Notes: generated by a model from the letters alone, not told the origin. Positions 24,171 to 37,252 are shown, numbered from the stretch's first letter. The stretch: 64,000 nucleotides of DNA from Plecoglossus altivelis (GCA_036571765.1 BROE01000001.1:1849631-1913630), one strand, 5' to 3'. Numbers and translations are program-made.

Positions 24171-26774
24171 GTTGTTGTTTTTATGGTTGAATCTGGAAGA
24201 GGCACTAGTATGCACATTTTTTCAGGGCTTCCAAGCCTGAGTTTCACCTCAGGTGACTGGACCTTCTGGGTTAAATACAATCTAGATCCAGCTCTGTTTT
24301 CCCATTTTGGCCAGAGGGGGGTGCTATAGGAGTATCAAAGTGCCTCTACTGTGTAAATGAAATACTCTGCATAAACTAGAAACAAAACCATGTTTAGGGC
24401 ATACAGGGTTACAAATGGTACCACCGTTGCGAACACATACACACACACACACACACACAAATCCCCATGTTGACCCCTCCCCTTCCTCCGGGGTCAGGTC
24501 TGGGCAGGTTGGTCTTCACCAGGAGCAGTGAGAGGCACCAAGAGTTGAGGGAAAAGTGAAGAAAAAATGATGACTGCCCAGCTTTCCTCCACTCCACATT
24601 GGCTCCAAGCAGGTGGTAAAAGCAAAGAATTCCCCTCCCGGTGGAGGGGGGTGTCCAGGAAGGAAGTAAGGGCCCAGGTGTAGTTACTTGCAAGAGCAGA
24701 GACCATCTCTGGCTCTGTCATTTAGTCTGGACTGGCCCAGTAAAAAAAGGCCTCAGAGGAAACAAGGGTCTGTCTAGATATTTTAACCAATACCTGTAAG
24801 ATACAACAAAGTTTGTTTGCATTCTCAAAGAACCAATCCAAATCTAGCTTCATACTCTAATGAGCCAATCACACCGAACAGATACATGCCGTTTACCGGT
24901 GAGCCAAGAATACACTCGAGGGAATGGCACTCATTTGATCAGAAACAGATTGGAACATTTTCTGCGACACTATTTTCCAGTCACCGTTAACGCATATTGG
25001 CAGCCTCTGACCCGACCGTCACATAGTTCTGTGTTTGCGCAGGATAATCCCTGTCTTTGTCTATGGGTCCTGTCTTGCCCAGCGCCTCATAACATGACAC
25101 TGATTAAGCCTGTCACATATACAGTAATAACAAGCACAACTTTGCCAACTATTTCCACAGACAACAGTCCAAGGCTTATGGGGAGGAGCTAGTCAAGTCT
25201 GGATCTGCCTAGCCCACCAATGACGCCTCAGAGATAATGTCTCTGGCTGGAAGGCTCCGGTTATTAAAAAGCAAACTCATTTCCAGGCTGGATTGAATCG
25301 CTGCCTAATGAGGGAGGCGGGGGAGATCGTTGTTTCAGAGGTAGAACAAAGGTAGGGAGGCAGAAATAGAAAGTTCACTTAGGGATGACCACACAATCAG
25401 AGGCCCTGTTATGCTCCTGCAACCTAACCTCGAAATACCAATGTCAACCCCATTAGGCTAATATATGTTGCATAGTGTTTGAAACTGAAAATAAGGGGGT
25501 TTAGCTTCGTTCCTTTGGTGCTAAACCTGTGACTTAAAGACAGCGTCTTTGTGAGACTTAGACGATTCACTTCAACATTCTATGGGTGACAGTTCAGTGG
25601 CAGCCAAACAAGAGATTCATTATGAAATCTTTATTTTTGCCAAAAGGTTAGTGCAGAAGCAGGCTGACGTTCCATTTCAGATTGTTAACTTGCCAACATG
25701 TCGCAAATGTACATAACATTGAAAAGAAAATGTGTTTCACTAATGAAGAAAACCGTTTTAATAAATCACCACACCATTGTCAGGTTCAAGCTTCCCAAAG
25801 TACTTTCTTTCCCAATTTGTTGAACATGTTCCCAACCTCTTGTACATCCAGTAGTTGACACAACGTATCTAAGGTGTATTGTTTTTAAGATGGGCCTGCC
25901 AGTATTGAAGGCTAAACAGTAACAGCAGCAAAACCATGGATTGATTTTTGGGGTATGGGTAGCATATGGTCTGACCAAACCAAACGTGCACCCTTATGCA
26001 GAGGTGACTCATTTCTGAGGGTGATGACAGGCACCACGGTCTCCCAGCCTCAGTGTCTGTCTCATTTACACCCATCCTCTGAAACACCATGAAGTCTGGC
26101 CTCCTGGCCTTGCTCCTGAACACCACCTCTGGGGTTACTGAGACACCTCCGCCAACAGCCAGCTCCTGACAGCTGGCCTGGCCTGAACAATAATAGGTGA
26201 GCTACTTTTCAAAACTATGTGTGTGGGGGTGAGAGAAGGTGAGCGAAGATGAGAGAAAGAGAAATCCAGGGTTGTTTGTGTCTCTACATTCTTGGCTGTG
26301 AGTTTAGTGGAAGGAAAGATTCCATTCAAATCAACTATACTTCAAACTTAATGCTAAGCCTGAGACAATGATGATGGCCAGAGCTGGTGAAACCTGTCAG
26401 ACACAACTTCAACTCTCTTTAGAATTTGCTCCAATTCCAACACCGACAATCCCCCCACTTCAACTCTCCCACATAGGCAACAAGCCACATGTCCACAACC
26501 ACAAACCACTAACACGTCCAAAATAAATGAAGAAGAGAAGGCCTGGTGTTGTCCAAGACGTGTTCCCTCCTCCAACACCTATGATTTCCCATGAAGCTTG
26601 TCATTGTCCCTCAGAGCAGCCAAGACAGACAACTGGAAATGAAAACATACACTGTTCTACACAGTGCAATATAAATATGAATTCAAACCTGTTTGGATAT
26701 CTTGAATGCATCTGCTGTACAGACTGTACACTCAGTGTTACAAGTGTAGATATGTGTGTGTTAAGTAGAGAATA

Positions 26775-26808
<34 letters not shown>

Positions 26809-27341
26809 AAGGTTTCCCCTGAAATAAACATTGTGTTTGTGTAAAGTATTTAGGTTTGTGTATGCCGGCATGCGAGCATGTGAGTGTGTAGTTTCAGGCA
26901 TGTGTGGCATTGAGGATGGAGGTGGTACTGTTGTTGGTGGTTAGGGTGGGGGGGGTTAGTTGTGTGGGAAGTGGGGGGGGGTAGTGTATGGGAAGTGGGG
27001 GGGGGGGGTCTAGCCATCCCCCAAGTGAGCGGCGCCACTCTCAGCCCACTTCCTTGTGCTCTGCAATCCATCAGGCAGGGTGCTGAGAGTTCCTCTCCCT
27101 CTGTCCCCCCCCCCTCCTCTCCCCTTCCCCCCTCCCCCCAACCCTTCCTCCTCCTCTCGCTACGGCCTAATTAGGGCCTTGGACTGCTCCCCTGTCTGGC
27201 CAGCAGTGGAGGGGACCACAACAGCACCAGGGTCCCCCTTTGCGCTTCGCACAAACCAAACTCTCCAAAAAAAGATGCGGCTGCCTCTGAAATGAGATGA
27301 AAGATGGCCTCAGCACCAGCGCCGCCCCCCTCCCCTCCCCC
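24171..27341. other. intergenic sequence between tns3 and igfbp3, left part
   Basis: No gene recognised on either strand. There are small CA/GA tracts (24434-24460, 26778-26805) and G-rich or C-rich runs (26940-27010, 27100-27145). There is an almost perfect palindrome around TAATTA at 27164-27178 (GGCCTAATTAGGGCC), which fits a homeodomain-type site but may be chance. Confidence 0.5.
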
Positions 27342-28599
27342 CGTCCCTTCGTCCGGTCCCCCCCCCCAACCCTCCTCTCCCTGACATCTCTGGTCACCGT
27401 TAGGACTGTTTCTCTCGCTACACTTTGGGGATGCGGTGTGTCTTTCGCAGCTGCACAAAAGTTGTCGGGAAACACGTACCGAGCCAATCAGGACAAGACA
27501 GGACAATCGCAAGCAAGCCAGTCACGAGACTGGACCATAGAACAGAGAGACCGTCCAGTACTTGTCATGGCCTCGAATTTGATTCTTAGACATCCATGCC
27601 GTGGCAACATTTTCACCACCACCTCACTACTGCTTGGTGGTGTGGTGCTGGAGGGAGAAGGACAGTTAGTCTAGACACACACAACACACAGTCTGCCCTG
27701 TGTAAACTCAGACATGTTCAACGGCCCTCCAGCTGATTAAACTATGGGCTTTCCATCTTTGTGAGTTTTGGCTCTGCCTATAGATTCTTGGGCTTTTTTG
27801 ACTGTCACTGCAGTAACACCATACCCTCCCAGCACGTCTGCCCCTACCCAACCCCACCAAACCTAAGATTGGATTCTTTGAAAACATGTTTTTTTCTGGA
27901 GGATAAAAAGGATTATTGAACTATCATGTCTAAAACGTTCTACTAATAGTGGGACAGAAGACCTTAGAAGACTCCAGTAACAGACCAGATAGCAGGCTAC
28001 AACCAGCGGCTTCAGCAAAGCAGCTATACAGCGTCAACCTCGAGCAACAGTTAACCTGGGTTGTAGCAGACAACAGTCTATGCACATATCAGTGGATCGC
28101 TGAACGGTAGAGGGTATTGCGGGCTACGCCACGTTTGACCTTCAATAGAACGTTAGCTAACTGGGTTAAAGGAGTTGCAATTCCTATTGTCCTAAACTGG
28201 GTTCAAGAACGTGCACTTGGAGTGCTCCAAGACGTCTTTAGTGAATTGTCCGAATCATTTTTAAATCGTTGGAAAATTGCTCCGGATTAACATGACAGAC
28301 GGTTGCGGTTGGCCGACATAGTTTGTGACAGCAGGTTATGTTAAACACATGTACTGTAATATCCTGTAAGTGCAGACAAAAAACCGCATTCTTCATACTC
28401 GGTCTTTATTGAGTGGCTGCGCTGCGGGACGAAAGCACAACCTTCAGCGAATTACTCCTAGGCCCAATGCTCTCCTCCGCTATGCCGAATATGCGCAGGT
28501 GGTTGAGAGACCCCCCTTTCTTAAGGCTCCGACCGGATAAAGGGGAGGAAAATCAGCAGGCTTTTTTCAGCATATGAAACAAATGTTTGGCATTCCACT
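27342..28599. repeat. left copy of a 1.26-kb duplicated segment flanking the gap
   Basis: This segment recurs at 28836-30094 with only a few small indels and substitutions, mostly in the C-run near the start and the CA-run near 27675. The copy ends exactly at the N run. This pattern is typical of two alleles or overlapping contig ends placed side by side. No gene was recognised in it. Confidence 0.95.
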
Positions 28600-28835
28600 N
28601 NNNNNNNNNNNNNNNNNNNNNNNNNNNNNNNNNNNNNNNNNNNNNNNNNNNNNNNNNNNNNNNNNNNNNNNNNNNNNNNNNNNNNNNNNNNNNNNNNNNN
28701 NNNNNNNNNNNNNNNNNNNNNNNNNNNNNNNNNNNNNNNNNNNNNNNNNNNNNNNNNNNNNNNNNNNNNNNNNNNNNNNNNNNNNNNNNNNNNNNNNNNN
28801 NNNNNNNNNNNNNNNNNNNNNNNNNNNNNNNNNNN
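28600..28835. other. assembly gap (236 N)
   Basis: A run of unresolved bases lying exactly between the two copies of the duplicated segment. Confidence 1.
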
Positions 28836-30094
28836 CGTCCCTGTCCGGTCCCCCCCCCCAACCCTCCCCTCCTCCCTGACATCTCTGGTCACCGTTAGGA
28901 CTGTTTCTCTCGCTACACTTTGGGGATGCGGTGTGTCTTTCGCAGCTGCACAAAAGTTGTCGGGAAACACGTACCGAGCCAATCAGGACAAGACAGGACA
29001 ATCGCAAGCAAGCCAGTCACGAGACTGGACCATAGAACAGAGAGACCGTCCAGTACTTGTCATGGCCTCGAATTTGATTCTTAGACATCCATGCCGTGGC
29101 AACATTTTCACCACCACCTCACTACTGCTTGGTGGTGTGGTGCTGGAGGGAGAAGGACAGTTGTCTAGGACACACACACACACCAGTCTGCCCTGTGTAA
29201 ACTCAGACATGTTCAACGGCCCTCCAGCTGATTAAACTATGGGCTTTCCATCTTTGTGAGTTTTGGCTCTGCCTATAGATTCTTGGGCTTTTTTGACTGT
29301 CACTGCAGTAACACCATACCCTCCCAGCACGTCTGCCCCTACCCAACCCCACCAAACCTAAGATTGGATTCTTTGAAAACATGTTTTTTTCTGGAGGATA
29401 AAAAGGATTATTGAACTATCATGTCTAAAACGTTCTACTAATAGTGGGACAGAAGACCTTAGAAGACTCCAGTAACAGACCAGATAGCAGGCTACAACCA
29501 GCGGCTTCAGCAAAGCAGCTATACAGCGTCAACCTCGAGCAACAGTTAACCTGGGTTGTAGCAGACAACAGTCTATGCACATATCAGTGGATCGCTGAAC
29601 GGTAGAGGGTATTGCGGGCTACGCCACGTTTGACCTTCAATAGAACGTTAGCTAACTGGGTTAAAGGAGTTGCAATTCCTATTGTCCTAAACTGGGTTCA
29701 AGAACGTGCACTTGGAGTGCTCCAAGACGTCTTTAGTGAATTGTCCGAATCATTTTTAAATCGTTGGAAAATTGCTCCGGATTAACATGACAGACGGTTG
29801 CGGTTGGCCGACATAGTTTGTGACAGCAGGTTATGTTAAACACATGTACTGTAATATCCTGTAAGTGCAGACAAAAAACCGCATTCTTCATACTCGGTCT
29901 TTATTGAGTGGCTGCGCTGCGGGACGAAAGCACAACCTTCAGCGAATTACTCCTAGGCCCAATGCTCTCCTCCGCTATGCCGAATATGCGCAGGTGGTTG
30001 AGAGACCCCCCTTTCTTAAGGCTCCGACCGGATAAAGGGGAGGAAAATCAGCAGGCTTTTTTCAGCATATGAAACAAATGTTTGGCATTCCACT
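28836..30094. repeat. right copy of the duplicated segment flanking the gap
   Basis: Near-identical to 27342-28599 in the same orientation. After 30094 the sequence continues into unique DNA, starting GGGCCGTGCTCTG. The preceding unique sequence occurs only before the left copy. Confidence 0.95.
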
Positions 30095-31805
30095 GGGCCG
30101 TGCTCTGCTGTAGACCTGTCTGTTAACAGTCGGCGGGACGCCACGGCTTGTTGGCCATCCATTGGACAGAGAGCTCCAAGAAATGTTAAATGCCAGGCAA
30201 TCGTGCACGACTTTTTTTTTTTACACTGTTATTCTTCTGAGGTATTTTGAACATTTTGTGCCGGTGTGTTCGTTCTGTCATCTGTGTCCGATTAATATGG
30301 GACCTAAAGATTCTATAGATGTAGGTTAGAGTAATTACTTTGGTATCTCTCACTTACACGTAAGGCATGCGTCCTTATTTGTAGTATGTCCTTTCCATCT
30401 GTATCGACAACCACGTCAACTGCACTAGTGGTTCAGCTATTTTACACGTCCTGGCGACAGTTTCAAAGTCGTGGGAATTAGGGCCCATAGGTCTGTACAT
30501 ACGTAAATGAATGCAAGGTTGATGCGATGACAGTTTATCAGATAACTTACCCATGACTTTGCAGACCAATGTAACTGCTTCTAGTTAAAATGTTTCATAA
30601 TAATAAATAACAGTTTATAGCATCCTCAAATTATCTGGTGCAATGATTGGACTGCAGTATACTTGTATAAAAGACGTCCAATTTCAGTCCACATCCACCT
30701 TGGTCCGTTAACTGCTCCCACACGATGTTATTTTGCAAGAGATTTAATGAGGTGCTTTGTGAACTAGGCAGCTCTTGGATACCCACAGCGGTCAAGGTCA
30801 ATGTGCTGGATTGGCCAAGAAACCCTTGTAGCGACTGCATGAGTTACTGTAATCAGTAACGCAAATGTTTTTCCACCTTGTAATGAGCACACACACACCA
30901 CAGACAATCTGTAATCAGTTAAATCTCAAATTAATGTTTTGAGCTGCCTTAAAAGATAATACACCAGATATCAATCTTAGATCAGTTTTAGGCCAGAGTT
31001 ATATTAAGGCTCAAACCAAGTGACGTCATCACGGCGATTAAAACATATAATCCCGTTACAAACAATTGGCACTAGTGTCAACCTGTTGAATGAGTCGTAA
31101 GTACACTAGGAATAAGGCGCTTGGTCAAGATTTTAAAAGGGACTTTTCTTTAGAAATATGAAGTCAGCGAGACTTACATCCTCATACATAGGCTACATAA
31201 AGAGACTCCTTTCTCTCAATATCACAGACACACCCACTGGGAATGTTGTGTTTGTTGAAGCGATTGCTTTCTGAAATGCAACACTCCTTTCTGCCTCACT
31301 GCTGTAGAATCAGCCTGTGTCTGTCTAGTCTAGGTTGAGCAGCCTGGGGCCAATGAGATTTCGATTCGGAGAGGTGTCCTGCCAATGTTCTGTGATAGAG
31401 AACAGGGTGGAGGGGAGACATGGTACAGTGTACTGTTTATTCTCTCTTCCAACCGGATCTCAAGGTATCACACAGAAGGGTTGGGTATGGAGTGTGTGGA
31501 CAGTTAGCGAGATCTTATCGATGTAGACATAAATTAATGTTGTCGTTATTGGCTCGCCCTGGAATGAAATATACAACCATTAATCCTTGCACTTAGTCAT
31601 TGACAAAGTATTACGAAAGTGCAATCTTTCAAAGGCTTTTGTACTCATTGTAGGGCATAGTTTTTACTCTAAATATATTTTCCTGGGAATTCCCCCCCCC
31701 CTTTTTTTTCCTTTAAGAAGCTCGTTTTATTTTATTTGCTTAAAACCAAGTGGAAGCAAAACCACCACAACTCGTTTGAGGGGGTGTGACTTCAGCTGCT
31801 GGGTC
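30095..31805. other. igfbp3 upstream intergenic sequence
   Basis: AT-rich, with no coding segment supported. It includes a perfect CRE palindrome TGACGTCA at 31021-31028 and a stand-alone TATAAAAG at 30666-30673 with no gene attached. Confidence 0.5.
31021..31028. promoter_or_regulatory. CRE-like palindrome TGACGTCA upstream of igfbp3
   Basis: A perfect 8-bp cAMP-response-element palindrome about 890 bp before the igfbp3 ATG. Function is inferred from the motif alone. Confidence 0.35.
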
Positions 31806-31813
31806 TATATATT
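31806..31813 (+). promoter_or_regulatory. TATA-like box of igfbp3
   Basis: TATATATT lies 108 bp upstream of the igfbp3 ATG at 31914. It would place transcription start near 31835-31840 and leave a 5' UTR of about 75 nt. A T-rich run lies at 31706-31735. Confidence 0.45.
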
Positions 31814-31913
31814 GAGACGATGTGTGCAGTGGCGTCATGTGAATTACACGCAGAAACTAGTCTTAAAAGTTCGGGACAGAAGCCTACTTCGTTGCAAACC
31901 TCGAAATTTCGCC

Positions 31914-34900
31914 ATGGAGACAAGTTTATGCACCATTTGTATGGCCGTTGTTCTGGCATCGATTACAAAGAGTTCAGGTGCTATAGGTCCGGTTATCAAG
32001 TGCGAGCCTTGTGATGCTGGAGTGCGTCTTCTGTGCAAGCCTTTACCTAAGGATTGCGCCGAAAGAGTTCGCGAGCCGGGTTGTGGTTGCTGTATGACTT
32101 GCGCCCTGGTTCTTGGACAGCTATGTGGGGTTTACACGGGAAGATGCGGCTCTGGGATGACCTGTCTGCATCAGCCTGGAGAGACCAAACCGCTCCAAGC
32201 TCTGCTGGAGGGACGTGGAATTTGTGCAAACTCAAGCAACAAAAGACCCATCAGCACCGTAGCTCCAATTAATGACATACCAGGTAGGCTATTTATTCTA
32301 GACAGTTTTATTTAGGTGTAATCTGGAATTCCAAGTGTAATGGAGAGGGATCCCTCCGTCACAGATTGATAGCTGTGTCCTCGCGATATACCAGAAACGA
32401 ATTACTTTTGACAGATGGATGACACATTTTTTCAGCTTGGATCGAAACATTTTTATCGAAATATCTGCGAATTCCTCTGCTTGAAGTTGAGGCTTATCAT
32501 AACGGATCATATTTTTGTAAAACATTTATTTTGAGATGTAATAAATAAATACAATTCAAGGCAAACGGAATAATTTCTAAACATATCATATCTACTTCTG
32601 TAGACGACCAACTATAGTCTAACTAGGCATGACACCGAAGATACTAAAGCAACTGAAAAATGTGATGCATGTCAAAAGGGTTTTGGGTCTGTAATGCCAT
32701 CTACATACTTATAATTTTGTCAAAAATATTTATATTTAGTAGATATTTAATGACATGCCTAAGTATGAGGTTGCTTAGCATAATATATCTTTGAATGCAG
32801 TTCATTTTATTGATCCCAATGAACTGTTAATTGTATACTATGTGCACCTGGTTAGAAATGAAAACTAAATCTTTATCTGGTTATACCAGAGAGTGTTGAG
32901 GAGGAGCAGAGAAACATCACAGCCCCCCCGCTCCTCCAGACCCCTTCCAGCACTCGCAGGCCCCAGGGTGGGCCTCGACCGCCCCAGCAGCCCGCTGTCC
33001 TCCACACCGCCAAGGCTGACGTCCTCCGACGGGTGCAGCTAAAGAGAGCTCAGAGCTTCAAAATGGAGGAAGTCCCTGGCATGCTCAGCACAGACCAGCA
33101 GAACTTCTCTGTGGAATCCAAGCAGGAGCTGGAGTATGTAAGTACCCAGTGTTCCCTGTCCACAAGGGTTTCTCTCTCTCTCAACAATCCACAGGGGATG
33201 TTTTCCTCAGCTCCCTCAGTGTTTTGGTGTTCCTCCCTCCCTCCCTCTCTCGCCCTCTCTCTTGCCCTCTCTCTTGCCCTCTCTCTCTTGCCCTCTCTCT
33301 CACTCTCTCGCTCTCTCTCTCTCTCTCTGCGGGTGATGAAATGTTTGGGGTATTGGTGCTGACGGCTGACAGGGTAGGCAGGCAGGGGCGGGAGGCAGAG
33401 ATTGGCTTGGCGGCGATGGAGTACGGTGGCTCTGTGGCTGACCGGGTCAGGCGGTTGCTTGGCCGCAAGGCGTCCGCGTGCCGGGGCGTACAGCGAGGAG
33501 AGAGAGAGACACAGAGAATGATGGATAGGCCCCCGCGTACACCCGTTTGGAAACCCCACTGCTATTTTTGATCCTCTGAGCGAAAGTGAGTGCGCACGCA
33601 CAAGGAATGAGCTTTGGCTTGTTGCTTTGATCAGTGACCGGAGTCCCTTTGAAGGCACTTCATCCTCTGTCCCTTGCGTGAAGTGTTACAGTCATCATTA
33701 GCTTAGGCCCAGACATAAGCCCTCTCATGTTTGCAAGACAAATTCATTTCATATCAACTACCTAGCTTTCATACTCGGGCCACCATTGTTGAAGTATTAT
33801 TGAAAACCAGTTAGCTGGGGGTTTGTATGGATTAACGCAATGTAGAGACTGAACTCCAGTGCATTTCTCAGCACACAGTAATATGGTCCTGATTGAGAAT
33901 TTCCTGCATGAGAGCTGAGGAGAGACTCACGTGTGTGTCTTCCTGCGTCCTTTTCTGTCCAGGGTCCATGTCGGCGAGAGATGGAGAGTGTCCTCAACGG
34001 CCTGAAGATCACAGACATACTGAACCCTCGAGGATTCCGCATACCAAACTGCGACAAGAAAGGCTTCTATAAGAAAAAACAGGTAGGGGAGAGGATTCAA
34101 ACACCTGCGTGTGAATAAATCTTTCAGAAGCGTATTTGTTGTAGTAGCGCGCTGCCATTTGAGCCCGGCTTTATTCTGAACACCACCGCAACCAAGCATC
34201 AGCAACAGGGGATCCCATTGAGATCAATAATATACAAGCCAGAAGCCCGACCAGCTAGATACAATCCACCCAGCTTAGATGGCTCCTCCCAGTCTCAGAC
34301 CCTGCCAGTCACTCTGCCAGTCACTCTCCTCATCCAGATCTGCATCAACAGATCTATAACAGATGTCGAACATGTCCTTAGGTGCCTCCCTACTGCTTAT
34401 TAGAGCTTCATCACTGCCTGGAGACATAGACCAGAACAGCTTAGCCCAGCAGTGAGCTACCACAGAGGGGAGCCCTCCAGAGCCAAGAGGAGGCCAAAAT
34501 GGCGACCGGGGGTTATGCTAACGCTCCCAGGAAGACAGACGTCAAGGTGGCCGTCGGCACCCGACGCGCTCGCCCCATAATTGTCGGACTTCGGAAAAGC
34601 CAGTCACAGAAATAGAGCCGTCTGCTCCATCCGTGCGCTGGCGCGGTGCGGCCACAATCGCTTTATAATAAATGAGTGGGACCCAGTGCTTTCATATGGA
34701 GGCACTTAAGTCTCCCTCGCGCCATGCCATCCGCCAAAGCAGTACGCTCCTTATTATACGGCAGCTGCCTAATGCACGGCGGTCTCATTGTGTCTGTTTA
34801 TTTTGAATGTCCCTAAAGTCACGACAATGTCCCTAACGTCACGGAGCCGTGTACGTCTATCCAGCCCCAGCGCGAGAAGGGCGGAACAGCCGTTGGGTTA

Positions 34901-36128
34901 TTCGTCGTTCTTTGGGGTGGTTGCTGGGTGCCGTTTAGGCCAGACTCAGCTTATTACCTGTATGTGTCCGTGGAGTCCACGCACATGTGTGTGTTTGTTG
35001 GAAGGGGGGCATTGAGTAGGAGGACTGGTTGAATTGGATGCATTCACCAAATGCTCATTTGACCTCTTTGTAATTACACCTCAATTACATATAGATGTGG
35101 CTTTTTTCCTACAATAATTACAGTGTCCAGAGCACTAATTGTACATAAACTGCACAGTTTATCCAGCTTATAGGGTGCATATTTACATTTATGGCATCTT
35201 CCTCCATCTCTTTGCGAGGGTGTAATGCAGGAAGTTTGTTGTAATGTAAGCTCTGTGTACATACTGTCATGTCTCGCAGAACATCTCACGGACGCAGTTT
35301 AAAATGATAGATGGTAAAATGACCAGATATGCATACATTTCCATGTATACATTGACGTACACATAGTGCAGACAGGAAGTGCAGCAGTCATGCAGCCAGG
35401 AAGTGGTCGATCTTCTGTCTGATCAAACCCTAAACTCTTTGTCATGGATGAACAGATTTTGTATTTGTCCTTCAAATGGATCGCAGCATGTTTTACTAGA
35501 GAGGATCTTGAACTTTAGTAGAATTGGCAGTAAAATAACAGTCTTTGGGTTGCTGCAGAGACGCTGTAAGTCATTTGTAGTACCCATAATTTGAGGCTGT
35601 ACAGTATAATCAGCAACAGATGATTTGTACTGGCCACCGGCTTCTGAAAATAGATGTCGGGTCTCAGTTGTTCACAAACGGGCCTAAGCAAATATTTTAC
35701 CAGCTTTCTGTTTACCTTTAAGGTCTCTATATGTGTGTGTAACTGGAGGTAGACCGTAAAAGCAGCTCAAAATACCATCACGTGTCGCATGGCCAAGTCT
35801 GCATGTACTCAGCAGAAGAGGGCTTCCATTAATGGCCGTTCTCTTTCGCTGCCATTCTGCTCTGCTAATCAACCACCCGCTGCTACATCGTTCTGAATAT
35901 CGGACTGTATTTATGGTTATGCAATGATCTTCTTTGTTGTTTTTGCTCTGTCTCTGTCTCTCTCTGTCTGTCTCGCTCTCCCTCTCTCCCTTTATTTGGT
36001 AGTGTCGTCCATCCAAGGGCAGAAAGCGCGGGTTCTGCTGGTGTGTGGACAAGTATGGCCAGCCGCTGCCAGGCTTCGATGGCAAGGAGAAAGGAGACTC
36101 CCAATGCTACAACTCAGAGAGCCAATAG
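31914..36128 (+). CDS. igfbp3: insulin-like growth factor-binding protein 3, complete
   Basis: Four exons, 31914-32283, 32890-33137, 33963-34082 and 36003-36128, give 864 nt and 287 aa. The ATG is in an excellent context (GCCATGG). Residues 1 to about 22 form a hydrophobic signal peptide. The N-domain has 12 Cys including GCGCCMTC. The linker (exon 2) is Pro-rich and carries an N-glycosylation site (NIT). The C-domain has 6 Cys, CWCV, and the basic stretches KKGFYKKKQ and PSKGRKRG, which in mammalian IGFBP3 act in nuclear import and in heparin and acid-labile-subunit binding. The end is QCYNSESQ. The secreted protein binds IGF-1 and IGF-2 and carries them in plasma and tissue. Exon phases (1, 0, 0) match the family. 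igfbp1 lies convergently downstream. Confidence 0.97.
33235..33330 (+). repeat. CT-rich simple repeat in igfbp3 intron 2
   Basis: CCCT and CTCTCTTG-type units follow the donor of exon 2 by about 100 nt. A minus-strand open frame across it, rich in Arg and Glu, is a repeat artefact. Confidence 0.85.
34083..36002 (+). other. igfbp3 intron 3 (1.9 kb)
   Basis: No exon seen. The part at 34480-34790 is CpG-rich and non-repetitive compared with the surrounding AT-rich intron, and could be a conserved regulatory element. That is a guess from composition. The acceptor region at 35940-36002 is a long pyrimidine tract ending TTTGGTAG. Confidence 0.45.
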
Positions 36129-37240
36129 GATGGAAGCACGCAGAGAGAGAGAGAGGGGAGGGGGAGAGGGAGAGAGGGAGGAACAGAGGTGGAGAGGAGC
36201 CGTAAACAGCTGAAGAAACAGCGGCTATTGGGAGTGAGGTCGACCGTAACTCGGACAGCAGAGCTGCGGAGGGCTGGCTTTGCTGTTTCTGGAGCTGACA
36301 GGACCTTACAAGAGGCAGGGCGGGGCGGGGAGGTCAAGTTAAACTCCCTTAGTCATGCTCCCCTCTCCATTGCTAACTGTGTGCAGCTGGACACAAGCAG
36401 TTCAACCAGCCTGCTGCATCTCTGAGAAGTGCAGATATTCCTGGAGTTTCTATCATGAACGTGATTGGACAGGACACATCCCTGAACCTCCGTCCCCCAG
36501 AGACTCCGTCAAGGGGAGATAGACATTGACGCACAATTAAATGGCACTATACACGTGTGTTTGTGACATGGTACTGTAATGTAACAATTGTAAGTTTGGG
36601 ATTCTGACTGCGTGTGGTATGCTAGAATGGTACCTGTGTCGTATATTCTCTGCATATCTGTATGAGAGACAGTAAGTGCCTACAGGCACTTCATTAACCA
36701 TATTATGGGCACAGACAGTATGCATGGTACAGTACAGTGTCCCCATGGTAACCCATGCAGTGTTTCTCTATGCCAGTGCATGCAGCAGCTTGGAATCAAT
36801 TCAACGTTTCACTGCATGCTCACTTCCTCATCCTCAGGACCCTTGGAGAAAGGGAGTTAAAATTCATGTCAGAGTTTTCATACGCAGCTCATACACAATG
36901 CATTATTATCATTATTTTTTGCTGGATTCTATTGCATCGAAAGAAGGACTTTGGTCACAGTCGTTATGGGCCTTAATGTGTTTCTTGTGTTTATTTTATT
37001 GTTTGTTTTTAAGCTGTTCCATTCACATAAGCTGGTATGGGAGAGGAAGGAGAGATCCTTTTCATCTCACATCTCTGTGTATGTTTTTTATTTGTATTAA
37101 CTACGCAGTGAGACTTTTCATTATTTAGCTGTGCCTGTAGGCAAAAATGCTGTGTGCGTGTATGACGCAAATGTATGATGCAACTGTATTATACCTCTCA
37201 AAAGTCTATTTTTAAATAATAAAGGCAATATAAACTGACA
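36129..37240 (+). other. igfbp3: igfbp3 3' untranslated region
   Basis: Begins with GA-rich sequence (36139-36185) and then becomes AT-rich, without coding content. It ends at the AATAAA at 37218-37223. An ATTAAA at 36537-36542 could support a shorter form. Confidence 0.65.
37218..37223 (+). promoter_or_regulatory. polyadenylation signal AATAAA (igfbp3)
   Basis: The only strong plus-strand AATAAA in the first 1.8 kb after the igfbp3 stop. Cleavage would fall at about 37235-37250, inside the expected 3' end of the opposing igfbp1 transcript. Confidence 0.6.
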
Positions 37241-37246
37241 ACAGTA

Positions 37247-37252
37247 TTTATT
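37247..37252 (-). promoter_or_regulatory. polyadenylation signal AATAAA (igfbp1)
   Basis: TTTATT on the plus strand reads AATAAA on the minus strand. It is the only such signal between the igfbp1 stop (38341) and the igfbp3 stop. It gives an igfbp1 3' UTR of about 1.1 kb and a cleavage site at about 37220-37237. Confidence 0.55.

Noticed and set aside
27342..30094. Real tandem duplication or segmental duplication
   Set aside because: The edges coincide exactly with the gap and the differences are homopolymer-type, so an assembly artefact is more likely. Kept as a finding, not as biology.
30666..30673. TATAAAAG as a promoter
   Set aside because: No gene or exon follows within a plausible distance; igfbp3 has a closer TATA-like box.
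33050..33658. Minus-strand open frame of 202 codons opposite igfbp3 exon 2 and intron 2
   Set aside because: Central Arg/Glu repeats come from the CT tract; the rest is antisense to real coding sequence.
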